From Adiantum capillus-veneris (lineage: Eukaryota > Streptophyta > Polypodiopsida > Polypodiales > Pteridaceae), in contig CM043942.1 in the NCBI GenBank assembly GCA_014529385.2, positions 34,556,469 through 34,620,468 of the forward strand: a stretch of 64,000 nucleotides of DNA, read 5' to 3'. Made by a program: the position numbers and the translations under genes. Positions 20,308 to 32,296 of this stretch are shown here, piece after piece. Under the pieces are notes generated by a model, which was not told where the DNA came from, did not search any database, and saw nothing but the letters and a program-made list of their open reading frames with translations. How positions within the stretch are numbered: the stretch's first letter is position 1; each line of letters starts with the position of its first letter.

Positions 20308-22231
20308 TCAATTAAAGATGTCAAACCTGTACAATAAGCATCGTGCCGTACAAGCAAAGTGGGGTTGCTCTTCAGAATCCTGTGTGGACTTGATCCGAGC
20401 ACTCCAATTCTTGAAGGCATTGTCAAAGTGCTTGCATCTGTATGTCAGTAATGTGTGGGCAAGTGTGCAACCATGCCTACCTTCAGCCTTCTCGTGTTGG
20501 ATAGCAACATTATGATTCTCAGCCTCCATTTTCTCGATCATCTCAAGAACTCTCCTGCAACAAATAATAAGTCACAAGTTAGATTATCAACAAATTGCTA
20601 CCTGGTGCACATAATCACTAAATCCAACCTTTCCAATTGCCACCAATACACGTGATATCGAAGCCACTGGATCCAGGCCTTCTCCGTCAACCCTATGCTA
20701 TTCTCCTTCAAGGATGCATCACCACCTTGGAGCAAATCAATCAAGCGGCACTTCCTAGAAAAGGAAAATCGAGACTTATTTTTCATTGCTACATAATAAA
20801 AAGAGAAAGATATTGAATGATTTAAATGACATTTACTTACTCTTTTGGTCTAATGCGTGCACGTGCAGCCTTTGCTACTCTCGAGGGTGTCATTTTGGTG
20901 GTCTTCTCACCCCAACCTGTAAATGATATACATTTCTAGAAAAAATCATTGCCATTCTCTGGATTTGCAATGGTGGCTATCTCAAGCCCTTTGCGTGTAA
21001 AATATTGCTCTGTTTGAGATAGCGCTAGATTAATGGTTTCCTCGTACGTATCAGGTGACAATCGTAGTCAAAACTCCCTTTTGATGGCAGCCCTTCCATT
21101 TTACTACTATACATAGCATCGAACTCTTTCTATCATTTGCCAAGGACTCAATCAAAATACGCATAATAAGATTTCACAATCAAAAGATATTCTCATTTAG
21201 CATTGGTTTAAATCATACCTTCCAAATGAGTTGTGCAAGGACAGCCATTGGCAACTTTAGCCACTTTGACTTGTTTGGACCCCTAAAATTTAAAGCCCTT
21301 TCTGCTGCCAAACGTGCTCTTTTGGGAAATTTTTGCAAAAGTGAAGTAGGGTTTGCCAACCCTATCTTTCTCATCATGAAAATATCATGAGCAGTTATGT
21401 GAGTCACTGAAACCCTCGTGGCCTTATTTAACACTCGATTGTAATTTACATTGTCAAAAAAATAAGATGCATTTACATTCACACAAAAAAAGTTGGGCTT
21501 ACGTATTGATCATTCTCAAAACCAATAGAAACTCCGTTGTCTCATGGGGTTGAAAATCAACTAGAATGCACTCCACCTTTGGTGCCTTCTCAATTGGGAT
21601 GTCATTTCATTCATCCACCGCATCCATGCCTCCAATCTGTGATTACCATCCCAAACCATAAAGTATCTCTCGACCATGTGACTAAGCTCGGTGATTTGAC
21701 GAAGCTCCTCATCCAAATCATATGACATTGCAAGATCCCTCAAAGGGTGACCACGACGAGAAAATTGCTTGTGATCCTCCCCAGAAATCCGTTCACTAAC
21801 AATAAATCTTGCCATGGTTGGTTGGTAGCTTTTGTTTGCAATGGAGAGTTGCAAATCCACCACATGGTCATCATGCGTGCCGATGGCGGGGTTTGAAAGA
21901 AGTCGACATACAGGCAAGCGTGGAAGTTTTCCATCGTATAGAGCTCTATGAGAATCCACCCAGCCCAATGAAATGTGCTTGTCGACCACATTTCCAAATG
22001 CTTCATCTCTTACATCTTCAATTGCGATAGCTGTTTCCACATGATGACTTAATCCTCCACTTGATGTGTTGTTCCATCCACTCCGGTTACGATGGACACA
22101 ATGCGATCTAAAGAACTCAAGGCTTGAGATTGTTCGGTATCTTGAGTGCATCGTGGAGGGACTTCTTGCGACGTAGTAACATCAACTTCATCCACGGCAC
22201 CAATATTTTTGGATTGATTTCTAGCTCTCAT
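20308..22231 (-). pseudogene. Broken multi-exon gene with a DGNHR motif
   Basis: A TATA box (about 22391) lies upstream of a pyrimidine-rich leader and the ATG at 22231 (MRARNQSKN). The long exon (to about 21500) contains VWDGNHRLEAW (about 21625-21660), which resembles the DG(N/H)HR core of ParB/sulfiredoxin-like folds; this link is tentative. Further exons are about 21482-21219 (donor GTATGA), up to 20841 (donor GTAAGT), 20754-20602, and 20554-20308. The introns 20840-20755 (86 bp) and 20601-20555 (47 bp) join in matching phases. Frameshifts near 22070, 21590 and 21050 and in-frame stops in the exon ending at 20841 show that it is dead. The conserved splice sites show it was once a real spliced gene, host or transposon-borne. 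Confidence 0.55.
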
Positions 22232-22386
22232 ACTTGCGCTAAAGAATTAAAGAAGATAGATATAAGTATGACTTATGAGAAATTGTAGCTAAGAGTTTGA
22301 GAAAGATAAGTGAACAAAAGAAGACTTGACAAGAGAGATTTGTGCAATAGAAGAAAATAGAGATGAGGAAAGTGAAAGAGTGTGTC

Positions 22387-22401
22387 AATGCTCTTTATAA
22401 G
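22387..22401 (-). promoter_or_regulatory. TATA box of the broken multi-exon gene
   Basis: On the minus strand CTTATAAAGAG stands about 160 bases upstream of the ATG at 22231, with a CT-rich leader between them. Confidence 0.5.
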
Positions 22402-22449
22402 CTTTGAATTTTATTTATTAATTTTAATTTTTTAATTTAATTAATTTGA

Positions 22450-22600
22450 AATGTGTATGTGTGTGTGAGAGGTGGGTGAAGGTGTGTGTGTGTGTGCGTG
22501 CACGCGTGTGTGTGTGTTTTCTTGTGCGTGTGCATATCTGTGGGTGTGTGTGCGTGTGTGTACAGGCGTGTGTATGTGGGCTATTGCTGGCCGCTGCGTG
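22450..22600. repeat. GT-rich microsatellite tract
   Basis: Interrupted GT runs with GC changes (GTGTGTGCGTGCACGCGTG). Several overlapping open frames on both strands come only from this composition. Confidence 0.85.
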
Positions 22601-22830
22601 TTGGCCAGGGGCAGTTGGCCAGGGATGGACACATGCCTCCTCATGGGGATGTGTGGCTGGCTTCCCATGGCCAACGCACTGGCCAGGGGCACGTGGCCGC
22701 CCATGTTGGCCATGGGCGTGTGGCGACCCATGGGCCAACATGCTGTCCAGGGGTGCGTGGCCGCCCATGCTGGCCATGGGCGCTTGGCCGCCCATGGCCA
22801 ACGCATTGGCTAGGGGCGCACACATAGGAG
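22600..22830. repeat. GC-rich 63-bp minisatellite with GGCCATGGGC palindromes
   Basis: Units of about 63 bases hold CCAGGGG, GTGGCCGCCCATG and TGGCCATGGGC. Two full copies and a partial one lie between 22675 and 22815. GCCCATGG and CCATGGGC alternate, so single strands could fold. The rest, to about 23090, is C-rich and has no gene I believe. Confidence 0.8.
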
Positions 22831-23296
22831 CGTTGCCCCTGTGTAAAGGGCACTGGAAAACCCCGCCCCGTCCCCCCTTACCCCGCCTCCGCCCTCGGTA
22901 GTGCCCGCGCCCGCACACACGCCCCTAGTAGTGCTAGCACACACGTCCCCCCCTTCCTCGCCACCCGCATGGCGGGGGGGGTGTACTATCGCCTGTATGC
23001 CCCCGTTACCCACCTCGCCAACCCTTCGACTTACAGCTTCTTGCCCCCCTCTTGTTAGCACACCCGACCGCTCACACATCCTCCTTACACACAAACATTG
23101 AAAAAATAATAATTAATTGACTGAAACGTTATCTTTTATCTATTGCACTAAACTAATATTCATGTGATCACATAGTCACACAGTCACAAACAAATATTTT
23201 TTTATTAAATATTTTGTATATTTTTTACATAAATTTATGAAAATAATAAAATATTATTAATTTAAATTTATAACAGCTATATTATTAGACGTGAGT

Positions 23297-23303
23297 ATAT
23301 AAA
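23297..23303 (+). promoter_or_regulatory. Candidate TATA box for transposase copy beta
   Basis: TATATAAA in GAGTATATAAACAA, about 60 bases before the ATG at 23362. It lies in very AT-rich DNA, so chance is possible. Confidence 0.35.
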
Positions 23304-23361
23304 CAATTTGTTAGTGTGTACAGTTTGATCTTGTGCTTAATTATTTGTTTAGCATATTATT

Positions 23362-26300
23362 ATGGCTTGCTCTTTATGTTTCCTGGGTAAAGAGTTTTCT
23401 TATCCTTTTTACAATGGTAAATTTATAATATCTGTATCATTTCTTTTAGAATTAATTTCTCCAATGCAATTTACAACTTTAGATGCAGTCATCGAAGTTG
23501 GTGATATTGAAATGAATTTGCCTCTTGAAAGGACGCTCAACAATTAAGGTGAATTCATCCATGATGAATAGCTTTCATGTAAATACAAAGTCAACGTATC
23601 CCATCAAACACAATATGCAGGCTCACCTAGCACGACTCCCATTGCCATTGTGGATAGTCCGTCTCACAGGTGCAATTCGGTCAAAAGGAGTTAATAGATC
23701 TATGCACCCCGCCTCGAGTTTTGCTCTCAAATAGCTTCAAAAGGAGTACAAGACAAAAACTCTTACAGGCCGAAAAGAATGGCACATTGACAAAGCTTTT
23801 AATGCAAATACAACAAGTGGAACAAGTTACAGAGATTCCAAGGTCTTACAATGGTGATATTGTTTTAGAATTTCCACCTACCATGGGAAAGTTGCCCCAT
23901 ATGGATGCAATGGAGCATAAGTATGATCCTCATTTGTGGTCAAAGCCACAAACGTCCAATATTGTTTTTCCAGGTGTAGTGCATCTTAGTCATTGCATAG
24001 GATCTCTCAAGTGCATGAATGAACAATGTGTCTGCTTGGTTAATTATCATATTCCCAATACAAGTCATTTCAATGGGTACATACAAAAGGCAACTGCACA
24101 CGGACAATATTGTAAGATTGGAGATAAGAGCCTTACATGACACTTTTGTAAGGCAATTGCTTTCTGTATTGCAACATGTGATTGTGTAGTATAATATGTC
24201 ATGCCATCCGATGAGACTGCCACTAGAGTCATGATTCGTGGCACACATCGACACGATGTGCGCAACGACACATCCAAAACACTAACGGACAACACCAAGG
24301 TGATGGTGCAAAGGATTTTGACTGTTGACCCACACGCAGGAGCCAGGAAGGTTCAAATGTGTTTGGCAAAAGAAATTATAAGTACAACACTTCTTTGCAA
24401 CAACATCAATGAAGGAATTTTAGGCTAGCAACAGCTATATGCAATCGCTGAGGAGTTGGGGCCATTGGTGCAAGATAATTGGTATGAGCATTTCCTAGAT
24501 TCTTATTTCGATGCAAAACTTTATGCTAAATTATTTTTTATCTAAACACTTTGAACATTGCTAGGTTTTGAAGGTCAGTATCTATTTTACGTAGAGGGTT
24601 TGACAAAGAATCTTTCAGCATTGATGCACTCCTAAAGCTGAAGCAAGACTGCATATATGACTTTTTCCATGCAAGCCGGTTTCCTGGTCAAGGTACGGAG
24701 GGGGAGAAATGTTATGTCTTCAAAATGTCCACAATTGGTCCAACATTTGGTGTGGACCTGGTGAACCGAATGAGACAAGATCGGGATGGCGCTCTTCGAC
24801 GTGCGTGAATCTAGTTTGATCACACCGACGTGTTAACGAATGGGTGACTATGGCCGGTCATGTCTATGATCCAAGGTACATGGCACACCTTAATAGCTTT
24901 GTGGGTTGCCTTTGACTCTCTCTAAAAAAATTTGTTTGCAGCATGCAGGACCTTTTGACTATTGCAGCTTGTGAAATGAACAAGAAGACATGGAAACGCG
25001 ATGTTTGTTTTGGGAGTGCCTGAAGGATGTAATGATATTGTGTGGGTGTGACAAAGCTAATTTCTTTGGCTTCATGGCGGATGAAGCTCAAGAAAATTGG
25101 AATGCAATTTGAATTGTTTTCAATGGTGGTGACAAGACCAATACAATGAGCGGTCGAGAGCGTTCTTGTCTTTTCCATTGGAAGTAAAGCTTGAATCAAC
25201 ACACAATGAAGTATGTGGTGCAAGATTCTCAACACACACACAAATAAATGTGTGAGAAGTGGAGGCAAGCACCAACAAAAGAGGTTGCAGCAGCAGAGGC
25301 TCGTCTGATACGCCAATGGTGGCGTAACGTCATTGCATAGACCGTAACATTCCATACATGGATTCATGGATTAGTTGGTGGGAAATTCGTATTGCACATT
25401 GCGGTGACATTATGACATGCATAGAAAGTAGCTCTGATGGACCAAACACTCCACGCACTAACCTTGCGGAGAGCAAGCATGGCAGCTGGCTAGCAGGGGA
25501 GGGTTTTCGTAAGCGCATTTCATTATATGATGCATGTACAACCGACCTTGCAAATTCCATCTTACAGAGCACAAAGGCCATTTCATACAGCCATGGAAAA
25601 CACATTGGGAAGGGTCCATCAATACAAAAGCTTGCAGAATGCCATGAAAAACGTCCCAGTCAAGAGATAAGAGCAGTGAATGCGGCTACTGAGGGCACTC
25701 CAATGTATAAACAACCAAATCCATTGATAGGAGATAAGGAGACATCAAGGAAAAAATTCAAGCCAAATGAGGTTATCAACGTGGAAGATGATGCATCGCA
25801 TAGGCCTGAGTACAAATCGGTCACCAAAGATCGCAAGAAGTGTGGATGACCACGTAAGATCAACTTTGCAGAAGAAGGGATATCACAAACCCCAAAACGA
25901 AGTATAGGTTCTGGTGGGCAGTATGTAGTTGAGTCCAAGGTCAATGAGGCAATGTGGGCCATACAACGAACTCCACAAGGTAGTAGGGTCACATGTAGCG
26001 GCACGCCAAGAGGAGGACGAAGGTGTGGATGCAGTATTGCAAGCTCTAGCCTTGGTATACCGGCCCCATCTTTTGAAGGATATTGAAAGCATCCAAATGG
26101 TGTGGTGCGTCAATGGTTTTGGTTTTGTCTAGATCATGTCTTGATTTGCCATATAGTAGACTAGAACATTGAGCTGTAGCCTCAGCATCTACCACCACAC
26201 ACTTGGCCCGTGCATGTGGGCACCAACCTATTGGAGGATGAGGTGCAAATATTGCATGAAGGGGGGTATCAAGTGGAGCTCAACAAAGAAGGAATATCTA

Positions 26301-27391
26301 ATGTAATTCCGGTTGCTCCTACACAAAATATGACCAACTCTCCTTTCAAGTTAAAAGATACATCCACTACTGAAGGCAGTGCAAGAGCCACAATGTGAGA
26401 TGGTGTGCGTGTACGGTATCGAACTTCCATTTTCGAGGATGCTGCTTGCAATATTAGTTTAGCACTAGCCCTGAGAGCGAAGGTCGTAGAAGAGATATGT
26501 GCAGCAGATGGGGTTAATGAGGTCTTCAAAGTAGAGACCAAAAGTGAAGATGGTCATGTCAGGATGTACAAAGTTTGTATTTTCAACTAGTCATTGTGCA
26601 CATGTCGAGACTTCATGGAATGGGTGTCAAAGCAAAAACCATATCTTGCATGTAAACATTTGTATCTTATTTATCTGCATGTGCTAGCGTTAAGCCAAAA
26701 TGAGAACATGTTTATCCATCAACCAATTCTGGCAGATGTTGATATCTCCAAGGCACTGAGCCGAAGCCGGACCTATCTAGGCATGGATGCATAGCATTTT
26801 TCAATTCTCACTTTTTGTTAGTATGCTTCACAAAATGGACAACTGTACTAGTTTCTAATTTTTATCTTATGATGGAACATTTTGGTACATTGATTTGCGG
26901 TTTTTTTTCAAATTTGGGAAATGGTTGTTTATTTGTCAAATCGTGAATAATGTAATATAATATTTGCACAATGGCTATAAATTACCATTGCTCGAATCTA
27001 TTTTTGTAAAGCTTCCAATAGCTTCCGTTGCACACCTCTATTACTTTTCATGATGATTGACTATCTTGAGAATAAAATCAAGTCTGCGTGGGATGCCATG
27101 GAAGCCATTCCTAAGAGAGAGGCATTGTATGGAGATGACTAGTTTAGGGAGGCTCTAAAGGCAACAATCAATGTGTATCGCCTCTATCATTGCCGCAAGG
27201 AACTCAATATGCGGAGCTTACTCAGCTTGGTCGAGAAGGGACAATTTTCTTTCTCTTACTGGAAGAAGATTGGGCTCATCATAGAGGAGGATGAGGGGGA
27301 AATGACACAGCAGTTAGGGAATGTGGTGAATCTTCTTTTTCCACTCGAACGCAACACATCTACTCCTAAGACCGGGCCTTCTAGAAGATGA
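23362..27391 (+). pseudogene. SWIM/MULE-type transposase relic, copy beta
   Basis: The pieces follow the order of a MULE/FAR1-like transposase. First is a Cys/His-rich region (SLKCMNEQCVCLVNYH, about 24005-24055), then the TRVMIRGTHRHDV region (about 24220-24260). The central part contains WWEIRIAHCG and TNLAESKHGSWLAGEG (about 25375-25510). Near the end is a SWIM zinc finger (CTCRDF ... YLACKH, 26597-26665) of the CxC...CxH type. A final piece (27173-27391) may belong to the same gene. Stops and frameshifts are frequent. It would have cut and moved a DNA transposon. I could not find terminal inverted repeats or a target duplication by eye. Confidence 0.55.
26594..26794 (+). pseudogene. SWIM zinc-finger segment
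   Basis: Part of the transposase relic, listed separately because it decides the family. Cys-x-Cys (CTC) then CKH about 20 residues later, with the aromatic and Leu residues usual in SWIM domains. It is the longest clean piece near the 3' end. Confidence 0.6.
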
Positions 27392-27505
27392 ACGCTTCTT
27401 GCCTATGTAATGCAAGTGCAATAAAATGTAACTTTCTACTATTAATGGATGTTATTGTTTTCAGTACCCTAAACCCTAAATATTTGTCTATGTCTCAACC
27501 TCCCT

Positions 27506-27510
<5 letters not shown>

Positions 27511-27587
<77 letters not shown>
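27511..27587. repeat. CT microsatellite at the X2 LTR edge
   Basis: About 38 CT units, equal to GA on the X2 strand. It occupies the same place in the LTR as the array in X1. Confidence 0.97.
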
Positions 27588-27589
<2 letters not shown>

Positions 27590-28478
27590 AGATAAAGATA
27601 TGAAAAAGGAAAAAGAGTCGACAAGGAGGAAGAGAGAATCCTTTTAGGAATCTGCTCACCTGATTCCTAAAAAACGCTCACCAAAAATTACTTGTCTGGA
27701 AAGATCTCCCTAACTGAATCTACAGTCAAGTGACTAAAATCACTAAAAACCAATCGCTCATCCGCAAACAAATCACATCCGTTGCAGCATCAAATGACAT
27801 ACAAATGTGATGAAACTTCTAGGACATGTTTATAAGACCTAAGCACACATGCTTGTGGACTCAAACCCCACTTTAGGTCAAGTGCCAAAATTGCAATTAT
27901 TAACAACAGTGGATTTTTGACCTAGTCATTTTCGACCTAGAATGCATCTAAATGCTTAGCAATGATGCCCCAATACCCCGCCTATGCTTAGTTTTTTGTT
28001 TGAAAGTGTAAATTCCTAGTTATGATGAAATTAGGCCGCAGGTCGGCCACGCCAAAAGCTACGAATTACTGTGATGTGCTTACGTCAATGCGTAGAGCTC
28101 TTACCTACGGTTGCAATGCAACAAATAAGACTGCAATGTGACAACCAGGGAGGGAGTAGGAAGCGCGAGAAGGAGAGAAGAGAGCGCTATTAGCTCATGC
28201 TATGTATTCATTATCCAAAACTTGAGAATAACTTACAAAAATTGGCTTTTATACCTTAGCCAAGGTTTTTGATGGGTGGTCAAAACTAATAATTTGGGAG
28301 TTCTACTAAAGATGGGTAATGATAGGTTGATACAATCTGGAAGCTTGTAGCCCCGGCTCATCAATTACAAGGTTTATCCAAAAAATAGGAGTTACAATAT
28401 TCTCGATTTATCAAAATAATAACTGTTTTTACAATGAGAACTCTAAAAAATGGTATCCGTGTTAGCTTGCTACTAACA
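27588..28478 (-). mobile_element. 3' LTR of X2
   Basis: It starts TGTTAGTAGC (28478, reading leftwards) after the polypurine tract at 28480-28493 and carries the same TATAAAA box and GTAAGAGC leader block as X1. Homology to X1 holds for about 0.9 kb, down to the microsatellite. Confidence 0.7.
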
Positions 28479-28479
28479 T

Positions 28480-28493
28480 TCCCCCCCTCCTCG
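28480..28493 (-). promoter_or_regulatory. Polypurine tract of X2
   Basis: On the minus strand GAGGAGGGGGGGA, adjoining the LTR start. Confidence 0.7.
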
Positions 28494-28499
28494 CGTATG

Positions 28500-31083
28500 T
28501 CGTACATTGATACAACTTTATGGGCTGAAGTAGTCTTTGGGTTGATGGCTGGCGAAGCGGTCTTTAAGCGCATTGAGTGCTTTTTGGTATCTGATTTTTC
28601 GCTCTTTATCAAGCACTTGCAAAAACTGTATGGTTACTTTTTCTTCAGCTCCACTGCTGAGTAGCCTACAAACCTTGATGTCAGGTTACTGATCACTGGC
28701 CCAAATATTTTTGTTTGCCAAGTGAAGAAACTTGTGTAAAATGTTTCCTCAAATGCCAACATATTGTGTGAAGATAGAAACATACACTTAGTGTAGAAGC
28801 CATAAAGGACTTATGCGGAAGGCTGGCCACCAAGATCATAGCAAAACCCTTTGTTACCCTTGAGGAATGACGTGCAAGGGGTGCCTACTTGCTCTGGCTC
28901 ATTGAACACTTTGATGCAGGTGAGCAGCATTTAGTAGATTTTGTATAACATAACACATGACAAATTTGGTAGACTTTTAAAGAATGACATGGCACCCTTT
29001 AGGGCTTTCACCATGTATCCTTTAGTCACTGGCCCCTTTTCTGGAGCAGGCAATCTGGGGTAATTCAGCCAAGTTGGCCACTTCTTTAGTAGTGCCTCAT
29101 GTGCTATCCAGGTCCTTACTCTTGGTACAGGCCGACATAAGGTAGGATCCTTTTGTAGGGCCGCAGGTGCTCTTGTGAACAGAATCAAGTACCTTGGATT
29201 CTTGTTCAACCAACTCCACCTTGACTTCGGGTGGTCTTTATCTGCACCCTTGACTTGCATGTTGGGTTAAAGCCTTTCTTTTACTTGCAGCAACTCAACT
29301 TTAATCAGAGGGTAGGGCAGGGATTGTTGGTGCCATTGCGCATCTATTTGATTGGAAGTGAGCTGCGTGACATTGACAGAATGAAGTACTCTTAGCTCCC
29401 AATCCATTGCTGCCTTCCACTGCTCATCTACCTCTTGTGTAACTTTTTCCTTCAGTGCATCTTCTTCAGCCTTTGAGAGCTGGACCATGGGCACTGTGTC
29501 TGCTTCGGTAATTGGTACTTGAAACTCCTCCTCGCCACTTATCTCTACTGCTGGCTATGTCTACATGTCAGTGAATGAGACTTAGGGGATTTCTATTTTA
29601 GGTTGATCCGAAGTGCCTGCCTCTTCTTGTGTTTCTGTCCTTGCTGGTTGACTCATTTGAGTTCAACTATCTCCTTCAGCAGCTCGTCTTCTCTTTGGAC
29701 CCGCATTAAAGCCATGTCTCTACGCTGAGACTGCTCTAATTTCAGCTCCAATTTGCGGTCTTTATTTTCTTTTCTAATGCCTTGTAGACCTCGTCTATTC
29801 CCTTGATCGAGGTGACGGCTAGATTTTCTCGTATTTGCCGCAAGAATATCGCATGATCATTGATTCGTTGTTCTGAGTACTATAGGGAAGCATTGGCTAC
29901 ATCTAACTGTACCTGAATCTTTTGAGCTAATAGGGTGGTAGTTAGAAGTTCATTTGTAATTTGTAACTTCTAATAGGGTGGTAGTTAGAAGTTCATTTGT
30001 AATTTTCGTCAGCTGATCATCCTTTGCTTTGCATGCATCTAACAGTTTTGTGAGCAACTCACCCACTTCATCCATTTCTTTCTATTGATTATCTCTTGCA
30101 AGCTGATGTTGTTCACCTTCCACTCTCAACTCTTGCACTTGCCCCTGTAGATCGGTGATGACATTGAGTCTATCGTCCAGCTCCCCTTGGAGTGCGTCAA
30201 TCACCATCTCTAACTCTTTGGCCCTTGTGATATGACCAAGTGCTGCTGAGAAAAGTCTTTCTATCATCTCCTGCATTTGCTTAGCATATTCGTTAACTTG
30301 CAGGATGACTTCATCATTCGATTGCCAATCTTCATTTTGTGTTAGTTGTCTTGATGTTTCTGCAGATTCTTTTACCTATGGCTGTGTCATGGCTGGCTGG
30401 TTGTGTTGTTGCCCTTGTGGTTGCTGATCTTTTTTCGTTGATGTAGAGGGTGGTATCTCAGACTTATCTTGCTATGTTGAGGTAGAGGGTGTTTCCTCGG
30501 CCTCTTGTTCTCTTGTGTGCTCAAATTTTGTGATGTCCTCTTATGCTGCTGCAGGACTAGCTGCCTTTTATGTCTCTGGATCTTTCTCTAGTTGCTGCTC
30601 TTGAGTAGAGACAACTGCTTGTTGTTATGTTTCTGTTGCTTCTACTGTTCAGGTTCTCATGTAGATTCATCTGCTTTTTCCTATTCAGGTTATGCTTCTT
30701 TTGTTGGCTCATTTGTTGTGGTTCTAACTGCCGGTGATGGTGGTGGGCTCGCATTGGGTGACTTGGTGTTCAGAAACAGGATAAGAGATGCGGGGAGACA
30801 TATCATATTGAGTATGTTGTTCTTCTCCTTGTGCAGTGGCTTCCTCTGCTTGCTCTTGATGTTCTACCACCTCTTTCACTTTTCTCACCGCTTCTTGGAC
30901 TTCCTTTAGCTTCAAAGATTTTGCTTCTTGGTACATCTTTTCCAAGGATTTTGTGGGAGCTTCAAACTTCTTCCTTGTGTGATGCTTGGTTCTAGGTCCT
31001 TCAAGCCCAATAAGCACCCACTTTTCCGGGTCCTTTCCTTGTGCTTGGCGGCTGCGTTGGTACGAGTGTTTCTCTCTTTCAAA
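28500..31083 (-). pseudogene. X2 accessory ORF, decayed C-terminal part
   Basis: Conserved pieces shared with X1 are FFKSLPNLSCVMLYKIY (about 28935), LNKNPRYLILFTRAPAAL (about 29160-29215) and QWHQQSLPYPLIKVELL (about 29290-29345). Between 29.5 and 31.0 kb the protein was Gln/Glu/Lys-rich and probably coiled-coil. Many stops. A short duplication (TCTAATAGGGTGGTAGTTAG) occurs near 29921 and 29970. Confidence 0.5.
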
Positions 31084-31662
31084 CTAGGCTTGATTTTGAA
31101 TAGGCTCTTCTTGGTGTGCTGCCATGGCTTTTCTCTTCATTTCCTCCCGTTGTGCTCTTTTTTCTTCATTATCCGAGCTATCACTGATGTGCCGTTCTGG
31201 CGAGCTCTCAGCTGATTCTTCATCAAACTTGTAGGATCTCTTGGCAGATCTTGTAGCTCGAGGAGAAGGTTGAGCTGATACTATCCAAGTGTTTTGATCT
31301 GGGACAGGTGGTAGGTTGTCAGCCATGCCGATGGAATGGTATGCAGTTCTGGTCAACACCTCTGGTCCACCCACGTATGTGATCTTTCCTTCTTTCTTTA
31401 TTCCTTTCAAAGTGGTCAAGACATATTTTGCATGGTCAAACGGTTGCCTGATTGTTGACTTGAGGACTTGCGTGAAGGTGGTGGCAACCGCATGGTTTGG
31501 TGTTGTATACCTTGGTGGTCTCTTAGCAAGGAAATGGAAGTGTTGGTGGTATAACTTGGCTGGCTCTTCAACCTGTTTGTGAATAAGGTCTACAAAGGTG
31601 GCCGCGGTGGTTTCTTTTGTGAAAGTTCCGGCCGTCTTCCTATCCCTTGCCCTCATTGTCAT
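31084..31662 (-). CDS. X2 accessory ORF, conserved N-terminal region
   Basis: About 192 codons matching X1 12964-13560. Shared words include TFTKE, LYHQHFHFLAKR, PRYTTPNHAVA, VLTTLKG and ISY/TAYHSIGMADN. Upstream the frame carries on through a TAG just before residue 1 into 31.7-32.1 kb, so the true start lies further right. No known domain. Confidence 0.5.
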   Translation of the reverse strand: MTMRARDRKTAGTFTKETTAATFVDLIHKQVEEPAKLYHQHFHFLAKRPPRYTTPNHAVATTFTQVLKSTIRQPFDHAKYVLTTLKGIKKEGKITYVGGPEVLTRTAYHSIGMADNLPPVPDQNTWIVSAQPSPRATRSAKRSYKFDEESAESSPERHISDSSDNEEKRAQREEMKRKAMAAHQEEPIQNQA

Positions 31663-31841
31663 TCCTTATGTGGGCAGTCTTAGTGCTTCTACCACTATTT
31701 CCTTGGGGATCACCACTTCAACTTTATTCCCTTGTGGGTCAAAAATTTGTGATGTTCCATCTTCCTTGATCATGGACAAAATCTCGTAAGCTTTTTGGAA
31801 GTCCACTCCACACGGCTCTTGTTCATAAAAATCTCTGAGTC

Positions 31842-32105
31842 CTAGCCGTGAGTTGGCTTCTTTGGTTTCGGGCTTGCGGCGACATCATACACTTCTTTTG
31901 GTAGGAGTTGCAACTCTACCTGATGTCCCTCCTTGCTCTTGAATCTGCCGGTGAACACTGTGGTGTGATGCTCTTCAAGCTGCTCTTTTGAAAGATAGGT
32001 TGCCTTGGCGGTTTTGATTGAATTGGGGTCCAGTTGGTATGCTAGTAGTTGTTGCAACTTTTCTTTTTGGTTGAGCTTCTTCTTGGCCCTCTCTGCTGCT
32101 TGCAT
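31842..32105 (-). CDS. X2 accessory ORF, first segment (lost in X1)
   Basis: Eighty-seven codons from ATG (MQAAERAKKKLNQKEKL), basic and helical at the start, then FTGRFKSKEGHQVELQLLP. After the stop at 31842 another frame continues the protein to the conserved region (YEILSMIKED, VVIPKEIVVEALRLP). Probably the original N-terminus of the accessory protein. Confidence 0.4.
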   Translation of the reverse strand: MQAAERAKKKLNQKEKLQQLLAYQLDPNSIKTAKATYLSKEQLEEHHTTVFTGRFKSKEGHQVELQLLPKEVYDVAASPKPKKPTHG

Positions 32106-32296
32106 GGCTCCTGTTCAGTGAATAGAGTGTCAAAGTTAGCAGATTTGACGAATTTTTCTTCGAAATGTCCTTTAGTCTGAAATGCTGACAATTTTGGTCC
32201 AATTTGCTTCAAATCAATTTTTGAACAAGCATAGATGCATAAAAACATGCAAGGAACAAAATTATAAAGTCCAAACAAAAACTTGCAACCAAAGTA

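Noticed and set aside
22424-22918. Several overlapping ORFs of 110-165 codons on both strands
   Set aside because: They come from GT and GGCC low-complexity DNA. The peptides are strings of His-Thr, Cys-Val or Ala-Trp-Pro, and frames are open on both strands at once.
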